Shown here in pieces: positions 32,705 through 41,298 of a stretch of DNA of 64,000 nucleotides (its first letter is position 1; each line of letters starts with the position of its first letter). Source of the stretch: Fibrobacter sp. UWR3. GTDB lineage: Bacteria; Fibrobacterota; Fibrobacteria; Fibrobacterales; Fibrobacteraceae. The stretch lies in the NCBI RefSeq assembly GCF_900143055.1, contig NZ_FRCW01000003.1:124001-188000 (forward strand). The letters are read 5' to 3'. The translations under genes were made by a program, and so were the position numbers. The notes under the pieces are model-generated. The model made no database searches and was not told the DNA's origin. It saw nothing but the letters and a program-made list of their open reading frames with translations.

Positions 32705-33808
32705 ATGATGCTCCGGAACTTTCTCGCTGAATCGCTCGACCGTATTTCCCGCAATCTTGCGCTGCGCCCGCAGTACACGATGCAGGAATACCAGAGGTGG
32801 TTCGACCAGAATCCGGAGTTTTTGCACAACGGCGCGATGGAAAAAATCGAGCTCCTTGAGCCGCTCACGCTCGAGGGCACGAACAACCTGTACAGGGCGA
32901 ACTTCTGGATACAGCACCCAAACGACGAGCGCCGTTATGGCGAGCGCGAAATCGTGGTGAAGATATGCAAGTTCTGGGCCACGCCGGGCAAGAACAGGCT
33001 CCACCGCCTGAATATGCTCCTGAGCGCATTCCAGGACGAAATCCGCATCAACAACCTGATACGCGCGACAAACATCGAGGGTGTGGTGCAGAGCTTTGGC
33101 GGGGGCATTGCCGGAAGGCACCCCTACCTGAAGATGGAGTTCATCAAGGGCTGTTCGCTCGACCGCCTGTTCGACACGAATCTTACCGACGACGAGATAT
33201 TGAAGCGCGTCGCCCAGATTGCCTACCTCGCGAATACGATTAGCCAGCTGCACTACTACCAGGTGGTGCACAAGGACCTGAAGCCGAAGAACCTGCTGTT
33301 GTGCCAGAACCCGTTGCACAAGAACAACCACAAGATACTTATCTGCGACTTCGGCTACGCGCAGGCGAAACTCCGCGAGACGGTGAACGAATACGGCGGG
33401 CAGCTCACCCCGTGCTACAGCGCGCCCGAGCAGGCCATAATGGGAGAAAACCTCTCCTACTCCGTAGACTACTTCAGCTTCGGCATCATCGTGCACGAGT
33501 TCCTTACGGGCTACAAGCTGTTCCCGAAGGCGATGGACATCTTTATCGAGGACGGCCACAAGATTACGGACCGCTACCTCGAATACCTGAAGACCGGGCG
33601 CGAGAACCGTTTCAATGACAGCAGGTTCCCCGAACTTGCGCAATGGATAGACAGCCTCACGCTCTTCGACAGTTTCGAGCGCATGCAGAACTGCCCGAAC
33701 CTTTTCGACATAGCCCACAAGCTCCGCGAACGCGTGAACGCGCAGGGCTACCGCGACGTGAATACCGACTTTTTGTGGAATCAACTTGGTGAATACGGGA
33801 AACGGTAA
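32705..33808 (+). CDS. Serine/threonine protein kinase-like protein
   Basis: 367 residues from the ATG at 32705 with AGGAAGG seven bases upstream. Eukaryotic-like kinase fold: the ATP-anchoring Lys lies in EIVVKICKF (about residue 81), the catalytic loop is VVHKDLKPKNLLL (Asp about residue 191; HKD rather than HRD), the metal loop is ICDFGYAQAK, and the activation segment ends CYSAPEQAI. All key residues are present, so it should be active. No transmembrane segment is seen. It ends one base before the next gene, a membrane protein that is probably its partner or substrate. Confidence 0.9.
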   Translation: MMLRNFLAESLDRISRNLALRPQYTMQEYQRWFDQNPEFLHNGAMEKIELLEPLTLEGTNNLYRANFWIQHPNDERRYGEREIVVKICKFWATPGKNRLHRLNMLLSAFQDEIRINNLIRATNIEGVVQSFGGGIAGRHPYLKMEFIKGCSLDRLFDTNLTDDEILKRVAQIAYLANTISQLHYYQVVHKDLKPKNLLLCQNPLHKNNHKILICDFGYAQAKLRETVNEYGGQLTPCYSAPEQAIMGENLSYSVDYFSFGIIVHEFLTGYKLFPKAMDIFIEDGHKITDRYLEYLKTGRENRFNDSRFPELAQWIDSLTLFDSFERMQNCPNLFDIAHKLRERVNAQGYRDVNTDFLWNQLGEYGKR

Positions 33809-33809
33809 T

Positions 33810-35273
33810 ATGGACAAGTTTGTCAGGGATTGCAAGAAGTTTATCAAGAGACTCAGGGTACACCACTACATCGCATTCGCAGTGGTGCTCGGCATCGGCG
33901 TGTTCAATGCCGTCACGGCGCTTTCGCCCATGATAAGCCAGAAAGAACTCGAGAGCAACATCGAGAAGTCGTTCGAGAAATGGTGGGCCGAGGAAGGCGC
34001 CGCACAGTTCAGGACCGTAGGGCTCAGTGACGACGAAAAGACCAAGATGCAGGAATTCGTGCAGTACCGCGACAGGATTATCTCTGCGGGCAAGGGTTTC
34101 GATATCGACGAGCGCAAGAAGGCCATGAGGACGGAGTTCCGCGAATGGTGGGAAATCGGCGGCGGGAAGGAGCAGTACACCCGCGAGCACGGGAAATACC
34201 CCACCGAAAGGGAATTCGAGCGCGAATGCTACAAGTATATCAAGAACTACACCGACAAGTTCCTGCGGTACAACATGGCGTATGTGCCCAAGGACGGCGA
34301 ACTCGAGCGCCTTACCACAAGCTGGCTGTTGTTCCCGAGTTTTGCGAGCTACCTGCTTTTTGCAATACTCTTCCTGTTTGCGTACGTGAGACTGTGCGAG
34401 CGCTGGGGCGTGCCCATTACCGCAGGGTTCTTCCTGTTGCTTGCCGTCACCGGCGGCCCGATTGTCGGAGTGTTTACCGACATGAGCCTCTTTAGCCACG
34501 CGAACGCGGAACGCTACATGGGCGCAAGTATCGCGCTCGCCTTTATGCTGGGCGCCACGGCGTTCGACCACAACAAGGACGACGAGCCCGCAATCGTGCG
34601 CGGGATAGCCGTTATGGGGTTCATGCTCGACGTCATCGTGAACGTGTTCGTGAACCCGAGCATTTCCACCGCGACGGCGGTCGCTTCGTTCCCCGCATTC
34701 GGCCTGGGCGCCCTCGCCGGCAACAAGATGCCCAAACGCAGGAAGAGTTCCTCGGAACTGCGCAAGGATGCCCTCGAAACCCGCATGAAGCAGACTGCCC
34801 AGAGGAACATTACCGCAGAGCGCCGTGTCAAGACGCGCATGCAGATGGATACCGGGTTCAGCGAGGCGCAGAAGGGCCACTACGATGCGGCAAAAATCAA
34901 CCTGTGCCAGGCAATGACGGGCATGCTGCAGGAACACCCGCTCGATACCGAAGGCCTGAAGAAACTCGCAGAACGCATGGTGAGCCCGAACCTGTTTATC
35001 GACGTCCCGAGCACGCAGTGGCTGGAATGGGGCGATACGGCAAGGTCGCGCATGTGCTACGAAGCGGCTCTCGAACTGCTCGAAAAAGGGCTCAAGCTCG
35101 AGAAAGACGCGAAGATTGCAAGGCGCGCGCTGTTCACCATCGGCGAGATACGCATCAACCGCAAGATTGAACCCGAAGAAGGCGTAAAGCGCCTGCAGAA
35201 GGTCGTCGAGATGGACGGCGAAGACCTGCTTGCAAAGCAGGCGAAGCGGATGCTGGAAAAAGCGGGCGTTTAA
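33810..35273 (+). CDS. Membrane protein coupled to the kinase, with C-terminal helical repeats
   Basis: 487 residues from the ATG at 33810, one base after the kinase stop. N-terminal segment YIAFAVVLGIGVFNAVTAL, a ~150-residue charged region, then several hydrophobic helices (FLLFPSFASYLLFAILFLFAYV, AGFFLLLAVTGGPIVGV, ASIALAFMLGA, GIAVMGFMLDVIVNVFV). The last ~150 residues look like TPR helices (EAQKGHYDAAKINLCQAM, LEWGDTARSRMCYEAALELLEKGLKL, RRALFTIGEIRINRKIEPEEGVKRLQKVVEMD). I recognise no family. I infer that it receives a signal from the kinase or anchors it. A strong terminator follows. Confidence 0.8.
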   Translation: MDKFVRDCKKFIKRLRVHHYIAFAVVLGIGVFNAVTALSPMISQKELESNIEKSFEKWWAEEGAAQFRTVGLSDDEKTKMQEFVQYRDRIISAGKGFDIDERKKAMRTEFREWWEIGGGKEQYTREHGKYPTEREFERECYKYIKNYTDKFLRYNMAYVPKDGELERLTTSWLLFPSFASYLLFAILFLFAYVRLCERWGVPITAGFFLLLAVTGGPIVGVFTDMSLFSHANAERYMGASIALAFMLGATAFDHNKDDEPAIVRGIAVMGFMLDVIVNVFVNPSISTATAVASFPAFGLGALAGNKMPKRRKSSSELRKDALETRMKQTAQRNITAERRVKTRMQMDTGFSEAQKGHYDAAKINLCQAMTGMLQEHPLDTEGLKKLAERMVSPNLFIDVPSTQWLEWGDTARSRMCYEAALELLEKGLKLEKDAKIARRALFTIGEIRINRKIEPEEGVKRLQKVVEMDGEDLLAKQAKRMLEKAGV

Positions 35274-35313
35274 AAAAGACATTCCCGGCCTAGCCGGGGA
35301 TGTCTTTATTTTC
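35274..35313 (+). terminator. Intrinsic terminator after the kinase operon
   Basis: GACATTCCCGGC-CTA-GCCGGGGATGTC followed by TTTATTTT. The stem resembles the REP-like elements, so a repeat may have been taken over as a terminator. Confidence 0.85.
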
Positions 35314-35332
35314 GCGGGGGCGACAAGAGGGC

Positions 35333-36310
35333 CTATTTCTCGTTGGCGAGGTAGGCCTTCCAGGTCGTGGAAAGGAGCGTTTCCAGATCGCTGTACTGCG
35401 CCTTCCAGCCAAGAATCTCCAGGGCCTTCGCAGGGTTAGCCACAAGCGATGCCGGGTCGCCCGGGCGGCGCTCCACGATGCGGTACGGGCACTTGCGTCC
35501 GCTCACCTTCTCTGCCATGTGGATGACGTCGAGCACGGAACTCCCCTGCTGCACGCCGAGGTTCACTATGAGGCTCTTGTTGTTCTTCTGCAGGTAGTCG
35601 AACGCCATCCCGTGACCAATCGCGAGGTCGTTCACGTGGATGTAGTCGCGCACGCCCGTGCCATCGGGCGTATCGTAGTCGTTACCGAACACGAGCAGTT
35701 CCTTGCGCTTGCCGAGAATCGCTTCCATCACCACCGGGATGAGGTTCGCCGGGTTCTTCTCGAGCCCGCAGAGGCGGCCCTTCACGTCGTAGCCCGCGGC
35801 GTTAAAATAGCGGAGAGCCGCAAACTTGATTCCACGCAGCTTATCGTACCACTTGAGGAACCCTTCGATGGCGAGTTTCGTGTAGCCGTAGTAGTTCTCG
35901 GGCTCGGTCGGGTGCTTTTCGTCGACCGGCTGGTACTTCGGGGCGCCGTAGGTGGCCGCGGAACTCGAGAACACAAAGTACTTCACGCCGGCAGCGGAGG
36001 CGGCGTTCAGGATGTTGATGGAACCCGTGATGTTGTTCACGCTGTACTTTTCGGGGTTAATCATCGACTCGCCGGCGGCCTTGAAGGCGGCCAGGTGCAC
36101 GAGGCCCTCGGGCTTGAAATCATTCAGGAACTTGCCAATCTCTTCGGGGTGCAGAATGTCGCCCTTCACGAAGCCCGCCTCGGGGAACAGGTTCTGCTCG
36201 AGACCGCTGCTGAGGTTGTCAAAAACGCAGACTTCGTGCCCGCGGTCAAGGAGTTCACGCGTCGTGTGGGATCCAATGTAGCCGGCACCGCCGATAACTG
36301 CAATCTTCAT
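35333..36310 (-). CDS. galE: UDP-glucose 4-epimerase
   Basis: 325 residues from the ATG at 36308-36310, preceded by AAAAGGAAAAG. Extended SDR: GGAGYIGSHTTRELLDRGHEVCVFDNLSSG at the N-terminus, SSSAATYGAPK, and the active-site YGYTKLAIEGFL (Tyr and Lys). It interconverts UDP-glucose and UDP-galactose, feeding sugar nucleotides to surface polysaccharides or using galactose. It is the last gene in a minus-strand run from gltX through BON, WYL and queA genes. The spacing of 61 bases from queA leaves room for a promoter of its own. Confidence 0.96.
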   Translation of the reverse strand: MKIAVIGGAGYIGSHTTRELLDRGHEVCVFDNLSSGLEQNLFPEAGFVKGDILHPEEIGKFLNDFKPEGLVHLAAFKAAGESMINPEKYSVNNITGSINILNAASAAGVKYFVFSSSAATYGAPKYQPVDEKHPTEPENYYGYTKLAIEGFLKWYDKLRGIKFAALRYFNAAGYDVKGRLCGLEKNPANLIPVVMEAILGKRKELLVFGNDYDTPDGTGVRDYIHVNDLAIGHGMAFDYLQKNNKSLIVNLGVQQGSSVLDVIHMAEKVSGRKCPYRIVERRPGDPASLVANPAKALEILGWKAQYSDLETLLSTTWKAYLANEK

Positions 36311-36371
36311 GTCTTTTCCTTTTCTAATTGACCGCTCGCGCGGACTCGGCAAAGCAGGACTTCGCCTTCGT

Positions 36372-37415
36372 TTATAAAATTAGCATTCCGTCGCCGTAGC
36401 TGAACAGTTTCATCTTGTTCTCTACCGCCATTTTATAGGCTTCGAGCGTATTCTCGCGGCCGTAAAATGCGGACACAAGCAAGATGAGTGAACTCTTGGG
36501 CCAGTGGAAGTTCGTGAGGAGCCCGTCCACAATCTTGTAACGGTAACCCGGGTAAAAGAATGCGTGCGTCACGCCCGACTGGGCCTTCACAATCCCGTTC
36601 GCATCGGCAATCGTCTCCACGACGCGCGTGCTCGTGGTACCCACGGCAACGATGCGCCCGCCTTCGCGTTTCGCCTTGTTGATTATCTCCGCGTTTTCCT
36701 TCGTGAGTTCGTAATGCTCGCCGTGCATCTTGTGCTGGGTGAAGTCCTCGACCGAGATGTTCTGGAACGTGCCCGGCCCTACGTGCAAGGTGACCTCGGC
36801 AACGTACACGCCTTTCGCCTTGAGGTCAGCAAGCATCTGCTCGCTAAAGTGCAGGCTTGCCGTAGGGGCGGCAACGGCACCCGAATACTTCGCGAAAATA
36901 GTCTGGTAGGCCTTCTTGTCGTCCTCGTCATCGGGGCGGTTTATGTACGGCGGCAGCGGCACGTGGCCCTCGCGGTTCATCACGGCCTCGAGTTCCACGG
37001 GGGTCGTCGCGAAGCGGAGCACGCGGGCGCCGTCCTCGTGAATTTCCTCGACCGTCGCCTTCACGCCGGCAATCTCGAGTTCGCGCCCGATCTTGAAGGC
37101 CTTGCCCGGGCGGACCTGCGCCTCGTAGCGGGCGTCGCCGTTCTCTGCCGGGATGAGCGACTGCACAAGGAGGGTTTCCACCTCTCCGCCGTGCAGCGTG
37201 TGACCGTAAAGACGCGCGGGAATCACCTTCGTGTTGTTTACCACCAGGCAGTCGCCGGGGCGGAATAGCTCCACAATTTCGGGAGCCTTCATGATGCGGC
37301 GCTCGCCGCCATCCTTGGGGCAATGCAGAATACGTGTTTTGCCCTTACCCGCCGTGCGGGTAGCAATCAGTTCCTTCGGAAATTCGAAGGTATAGTCCGA
37401 AAGGTTATGTTCCAT
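36372..37415 (-). CDS. queA: S-adenosylmethionine:tRNA ribosyltransferase-isomerase
   Basis: 347 residues, usual length. Adds the epoxycyclopentanediol part in queuosine synthesis, using the ribosyl group of SAM. Visible marks: LSDYTFEFPKELIATRTAG at the start, PGDCLVVNNTKVIPARLYGH, GHVPLPPYINR, APTASLHFSEQML, VTLHVGPGTFQNISVEDFTQHKMHGEHYEL, VGTTSTRVVETIA and LLTNFHWPKSSLILLVSAFYGR. It starts two bases after the WYL regulator's stop, so they are transcribed together. Confidence 0.96.
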   Translation of the reverse strand: MEHNLSDYTFEFPKELIATRTAGKGKTRILHCPKDGGERRIMKAPEIVELFRPGDCLVVNNTKVIPARLYGHTLHGGEVETLLVQSLIPAENGDARYEAQVRPGKAFKIGRELEIAGVKATVEEIHEDGARVLRFATTPVELEAVMNREGHVPLPPYINRPDDEDDKKAYQTIFAKYSGAVAAPTASLHFSEQMLADLKAKGVYVAEVTLHVGPGTFQNISVEDFTQHKMHGEHYELTKENAEIINKAKREGGRIVAVGTTSTRVVETIADANGIVKAQSGVTHAFFYPGYRYKIVDGLLTNFHWPKSSLILLVSAFYGRENTLEAYKMAVENKMKLFSYGDGMLIL

Positions 37416-37417
37416 CT

Positions 37418-38410
37418 TTACTTTGCCTGCATGGATGCCAGCGCATCCTTGAGCATCTTGACAACATCAGCCTTGAGCGATTCCGGCTTAAGGATTTTCA
37501 CGTTCGGGGAAACGCCCAGGAGCCACGTCTTGAAATCCGGCGTAATGCGGATTTTCAGGTCCACAATCATGTTCTTGTTCTTGTCCATGCGGAGGCTTGC
37601 CTGCGGATGGAAACTTGACTTCGCGAACTGCGTCTGGAGCCACTTGGATTCCGGGCCAATCAGGAGCGAGACATCCTGCGGCTTGCTCGTATCGGTGTAC
37701 TTGCCGAACGCATACTGGTAATGAATGGCCGGGTCAAAATGCATCGGCCGCACGCTCTCGTTCGTAACATTCAGGCTCACGATGTTTTCGAACATGTAGT
37801 TCTTGAAAACCTGCGTTTCCTCATACGTATCGTCGGCTGCAATCAGGTACAGCGTGTCCATGCGCATAATGACCTTCACCGGGCTCACCACGATTTCGTC
37901 AGATTCCTCCGCACGTGCAGAATACTTGTAGTTGATGCGGATCTTGAACCCATCGCGAATGGCCTTCAGCACCTTGTTCACCATGCTATCTACGATATGG
38001 TTGTCGCAGAACGGGCCGTAATCGAGAATGTAGTTCGGGTCAAGCGTAACCGCCTCGGCCTTGAATTCATCCGGGTCGGTCGTCGAGAGCATATCGATAA
38101 TCTTGTCGACTACCTTGCGGTTCTTGACATCGGCCGGATTAGATTCCGAAAAAGTCTTCTTGAGTTTTTCAAGTTTCTTGACAATGTCCTGGTTGAAATT
38201 CGCTGCCTCTTCGGTCTGGATCACATAGCGGGTTTCGCCTTCCGCCTTTATCTTGTGCAGGCCACAGTTTTCCGCCATGATAATCTCGATGTGGCGGAAC
38301 ATGGTACGCTCGCTGCAATTAAGCGCTTCTGCCAGTTGCTTAATCGACATCGGGTTTCTCAGCTTGGCTTTCACCCGGTTAATTTTTTCGTATCCTGATC
38401 CTGATGTCAT
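37418..38410 (-). CDS. WYL-domain transcriptional regulator
   Basis: 330 residues. The N-terminal winged helix reads NPMSIKQLAEALNCSERTMFRHIEIIM (about residues 19-45). From about residue 140 comes a WYL-type fold (IRDGFKIRINYKYSARAEESDEIVVSPVKVIMRMDTLYLIAAD), followed by the C-terminal WCX part (KWLQTQFAKSSFHPQASLRMDKNKNMIVDLKIRITPDFKTWLLG). WYL domains bind nucleic acid or nucleotide signals; the ligand here is unknown. It starts 16 bases after the BON gene and is two bases before queA. Confidence 0.88.
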   Translation of the reverse strand: MTSGSGYEKINRVKAKLRNPMSIKQLAEALNCSERTMFRHIEIIMAENCGLHKIKAEGETRYVIQTEEAANFNQDIVKKLEKLKKTFSESNPADVKNRKVVDKIIDMLSTTDPDEFKAEAVTLDPNYILDYGPFCDNHIVDSMVNKVLKAIRDGFKIRINYKYSARAEESDEIVVSPVKVIMRMDTLYLIAADDTYEETQVFKNYMFENIVSLNVTNESVRPMHFDPAIHYQYAFGKYTDTSKPQDVSLLIGPESKWLQTQFAKSSFHPQASLRMDKNKNMIVDLKIRITPDFKTWLLGVSPNVKILKPESLKADVVKMLKDALASMQAK

Positions 38411-38426
38411 GAGTACTCCTTTCTAA

Positions 38427-39671
38427 TTATTCTACAACCCTAAGCCTATTCTCGACAGATGTCGAAAAAGCCTTCTTCATCGCATTGACAAACGCAAACT
38501 GTTTCTGTATCGACGAATGCACGCGCCCCTCGAGCAGGTAGTGGTCATCTACGTACGAGACCTTGATTTTCGCGCCCTGGAATCGCGGATTCAGGGAATA
38601 AGCCCTTTCCATGTCTTCGCAGATATCGCTATTTTGCAAATTCGACTCCGGTACAGCGACCATGGAAAAAGCGAGGTCCTGAACGCCTGGAATTTCGGCA
38701 ATGCGATTTTCTAAATCCTTCGGGCGCGTACTTTCAAAACAGAACAGCGAAACACGCACCTTGCCCTGCGACACATCCACGCTGTAGTTAAACACATTGC
38801 GCCCGAACGATTCCAGGAGCGTGTACACCCTGTTTTCGATGTGAGCATCCGTAATGCCCGGTTCCGGAATGATTTTCGTAAAGTCGACACACCCGCGTAT
38901 GCGCGGCATGCTGTTGATGCAGGCCTGCAACGTACGCTTTACCTGGAAACTGCGTACGAGTCCATCCAAGTAGACGATTCCCTGCCCCACCGTTACCGAC
39001 ACGCGGCGCATGTCGTCCGGGAAAAGCTGGCGCAACCTGTTCTGCACAATTTCGGACAACCTGTCGTTCGGAATATTCTGTGCATTTTCGGGCAGGGTAA
39101 TGAACAGCACCGAGGCATCCTCGAGCAACACGGCGAGTTTATCCTTGCTACCGTCCGTCACGAGCCCCACAGCGACACCGAACTGGTTACGTATGGCGTG
39201 GAAAACGTGATCGCCCAAAAGCGTCTGCGCACTCTGGGCCGGCAACAGGCGGTAACCTTCCGGCGACTTTTCATCTATCTCGTGGACACGTTCGAGTTCT
39301 ATCTTCTTGTCGGGGCCGCCATCGTAATTCATGACGACGACCTCCTTGTCGGCTGTCTGGAAAATGCTCTTGACAATGCCCGGCTTGGGTGCGCCCCTGA
39401 AGTACAGCCAGTTACCCGCCGCAATGCGGCTATTCCCGTAGACCTTCGTGTAGTCGCCCGCATCGGCGGGGTGCGAGAAGGCAAACTCGTTCGAGAAGGC
39501 GACAAACGCCGACTGGCACTGTCCGCACACACAAAGCAACGGGATGCGGGGTTTCATGCCCCCGTAGGTAGAATACGGCTCGCGCGCAAATACCCCATGC
39601 TCCATTACCTTGCGGCAACGGCAGCAGAACAACTGCTGGGATATAATCCTATGGGGAAAGAGATTGCGCAT
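38427..39671 (-). CDS. BON-domain protein with N-terminal cysteine pairs
   Basis: 414 residues. N-terminal region with two CxxC pairs (FCCRCRKVM and CVCGQCQSAF) that could bind zinc. After a middle region without recognised motifs, the C-terminal half holds three BON-like modules: QNRLRQLFPDDMRRVSVTVG with VYLDGLVRSFQVKRTLQACI, then ENRVYTLLESFG with VDVSQGKVRVSLFCFE, and AYSLNPRFQG with DHYLLEGRVHSSIQKQFAFVNAM. BON domains bind lipids, but here no signal peptide is present. Function unknown. The 41-base spacer from gltX contains the GACGAAAGA-type repeat. Confidence 0.75.
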   Translation of the reverse strand: MRNLFPHRIISQQLFCCRCRKVMEHGVFAREPYSTYGGMKPRIPLLCVCGQCQSAFVAFSNEFAFSHPADAGDYTKVYGNSRIAAGNWLYFRGAPKPGIVKSIFQTADKEVVVMNYDGGPDKKIELERVHEIDEKSPEGYRLLPAQSAQTLLGDHVFHAIRNQFGVAVGLVTDGSKDKLAVLLEDASVLFITLPENAQNIPNDRLSEIVQNRLRQLFPDDMRRVSVTVGQGIVYLDGLVRSFQVKRTLQACINSMPRIRGCVDFTKIIPEPGITDAHIENRVYTLLESFGRNVFNYSVDVSQGKVRVSLFCFESTRPKDLENRIAEIPGVQDLAFSMVAVPESNLQNSDICEDMERAYSLNPRFQGAKIKVSYVDDHYLLEGRVHSSIQKQFAFVNAMKKAFSTSVENRLRVVE

Positions 39672-39672
39672 T

Positions 39673-39712
39673 GTTTAGACGAAAGACGAAAGAGGAAAGA
39701 CGAAAGAGGACT
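39673..39712. repeat. GACGAAAGA-type tandem repeat
   Basis: TTTAGACGAAAGACGAAAGAGGAAAGACGAAAGAGG fills the gap between gltX and the BON gene. Related units occur near 16776-16814 and, inside a gene, at 56190-56222. Confidence 0.8.
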
Positions 39713-41182
39713 CTACTTCATGAGCGGGAGGGCGACGTCAATGCGGCGGAGCACTTCTTCCTTGCCGATGATTTCGAACATTTCCCAGAGGCCGGGACCT
39801 GCGGTCACGCCAGAGACAGCGAGACGCGGTGCACCGACGAGTTCACCTACCTTGTGGCCGCAACGTTCAGCGAGGTCGTAGAAACCCTTCTCGATGACAG
39901 GCGTCTTGAAGTCTTCGATGGAAGCGAGCATGTTGCGCACAAGCGTCGCCACTTCCTTGGAGCCTTCGCCAAAGTGCTTCTTCGCACCCTTTTCGTCGTA
40001 GGTGGTCGGAGCAACAAAGAAGTACACGGCCATGTCGGCCAAATCCTGCACAAAGTGGGCACGCGGCTTCAGCTGCTTCACAATTTCGTCGAGGCGAGCT
40101 TCCGGTTCCTTCGAGAGGTCGATACCCTTCGCAGCCAAGCCTTCCTTCATGATTCCCTTGAGGAATGCGTCGTCGCACAGGTGGATGTGCTGACCGTTCA
40201 TCCACTGCAACTTCTTTTCGTCGAAGCTTGCGGACTTCGGGTTGATGCGTTCGAGCGTAAAGCTTTCCACCATTTCCTTGATGGTCATGACTTCGCGGTC
40301 GTCGCCCGGGTTCCAGCCCAGGAGAGCGAGGTAGTTCACGAGAGTCTCCGGCAGGTAACCGAGGTCGCGGAAATCGCCCACGGAGGCGGCACCCTTGCGC
40401 TTAGAAAGCTTGCCGCCATTCTTGTCGAGAATCACCGGCAGGTGGCACCATACGGGCGGCTGCCAGCCGAAAGCCTTGTACAAGAGTTCGTGCTTGGGCG
40501 TGGAGCTAATCCATTCGTCGCCGCGGAGCACGTGGGTCGTTCCCATCAGGTGATCGTCCACGACGCTTGCAAAGTGGTAAGTCGGGTAACCATCGCGCTT
40601 GATGAGTACGAGGTCGTCCAGGAGTTCGTTCTGGTAGCTGATGTGGCCGCGAATCATGTCGTCGAATTCGGTGACGCCCGTTTCAGGCACCTTGAAGCGA
40701 ATGACAGCCTTTTCGCCAGCGGCAATGCGGGCCTCGGCCTCTTCGCGGGTAATGTTACGGCAGTGGCGGTCGTAACCGGTGACCGGCACATGGCTCTTTT
40801 CCTGTTCGGCGCGGACTTCCTGCAGGCGTTCTTCAGTGCAGAAGCAGTAGTAGGCGCAGCCGGCGTCCAGGAGCTTCTTGATTTCGCGGTGGTAAATGTC
40901 CAGGCGTTCGCTCTGGAAATACGGACCGCAGTCGCCTTCACATCCCGGGCCTTCGTCCCACTGGAGTCCCAACCACTTTAGGTCGCGCATCAGGTCGTGC
41001 AGCGCAGTCTCGTTGTAACGCTTGCGGTCGGTATCCTCGATACGCAGGTAGAACGTGCCACCCATGTGCTTTGCAAAGAAGTAGTTGTAAATAGCGGTGC
41101 GGGCGCCGCCCACATGCAGGTAGCCCGTGGGGCTCGGGGCAAAACGCACGCGGACAGGACGGGTAGCAGAATTTTCGCTCAT
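39713..41182 (-). CDS. gltX: Glutamate--tRNA ligase
   Basis: 489 residues. Class I synthetase: RFAPSPTGYLHVGGARTAIYNY contains the HIGH-type motif, DTDRKRYNETALHDLM follows, and the KMSKS-type loop is KLSKRKGAASV (about residue 251). The C-terminal half is the anticodon-binding helical region. It charges tRNA-Glu. An AAGAGGAATAT site precedes the ATG. It is first in the run gltX-BON-WYL-queA-galE. Confidence 0.97.
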   Translation of the reverse strand: MSENSATRPVRVRFAPSPTGYLHVGGARTAIYNYFFAKHMGGTFYLRIEDTDRKRYNETALHDLMRDLKWLGLQWDEGPGCEGDCGPYFQSERLDIYHREIKKLLDAGCAYYCFCTEERLQEVRAEQEKSHVPVTGYDRHCRNITREEAEARIAAGEKAVIRFKVPETGVTEFDDMIRGHISYQNELLDDLVLIKRDGYPTYHFASVVDDHLMGTTHVLRGDEWISSTPKHELLYKAFGWQPPVWCHLPVILDKNGGKLSKRKGAASVGDFRDLGYLPETLVNYLALLGWNPGDDREVMTIKEMVESFTLERINPKSASFDEKKLQWMNGQHIHLCDDAFLKGIMKEGLAAKGIDLSKEPEARLDEIVKQLKPRAHFVQDLADMAVYFFVAPTTYDEKGAKKHFGEGSKEVATLVRNMLASIEDFKTPVIEKGFYDLAERCGHKVGELVGAPRLAVSGVTAGPGLWEMFEIIGKEEVLRRIDVALPLMK

Positions 41183-41298
41183 ATATTCCTCTTAAAAAAT
41201 TCAAATATCCCGCGCAACCCTGCGCAGGAGTTTTCCGTGTCAAAAAATAGCAATTTATGGAGCGGAGTTTGCAATGCCCCATGCGTTCCGCAGCCAAA

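Noticed and set aside
33657-35282. 541-codon frame opposite the kinase partner gene
   Set aside because: Antisense shadow: the opposite strand has coupled genes with membrane helices and ordinary codon use.
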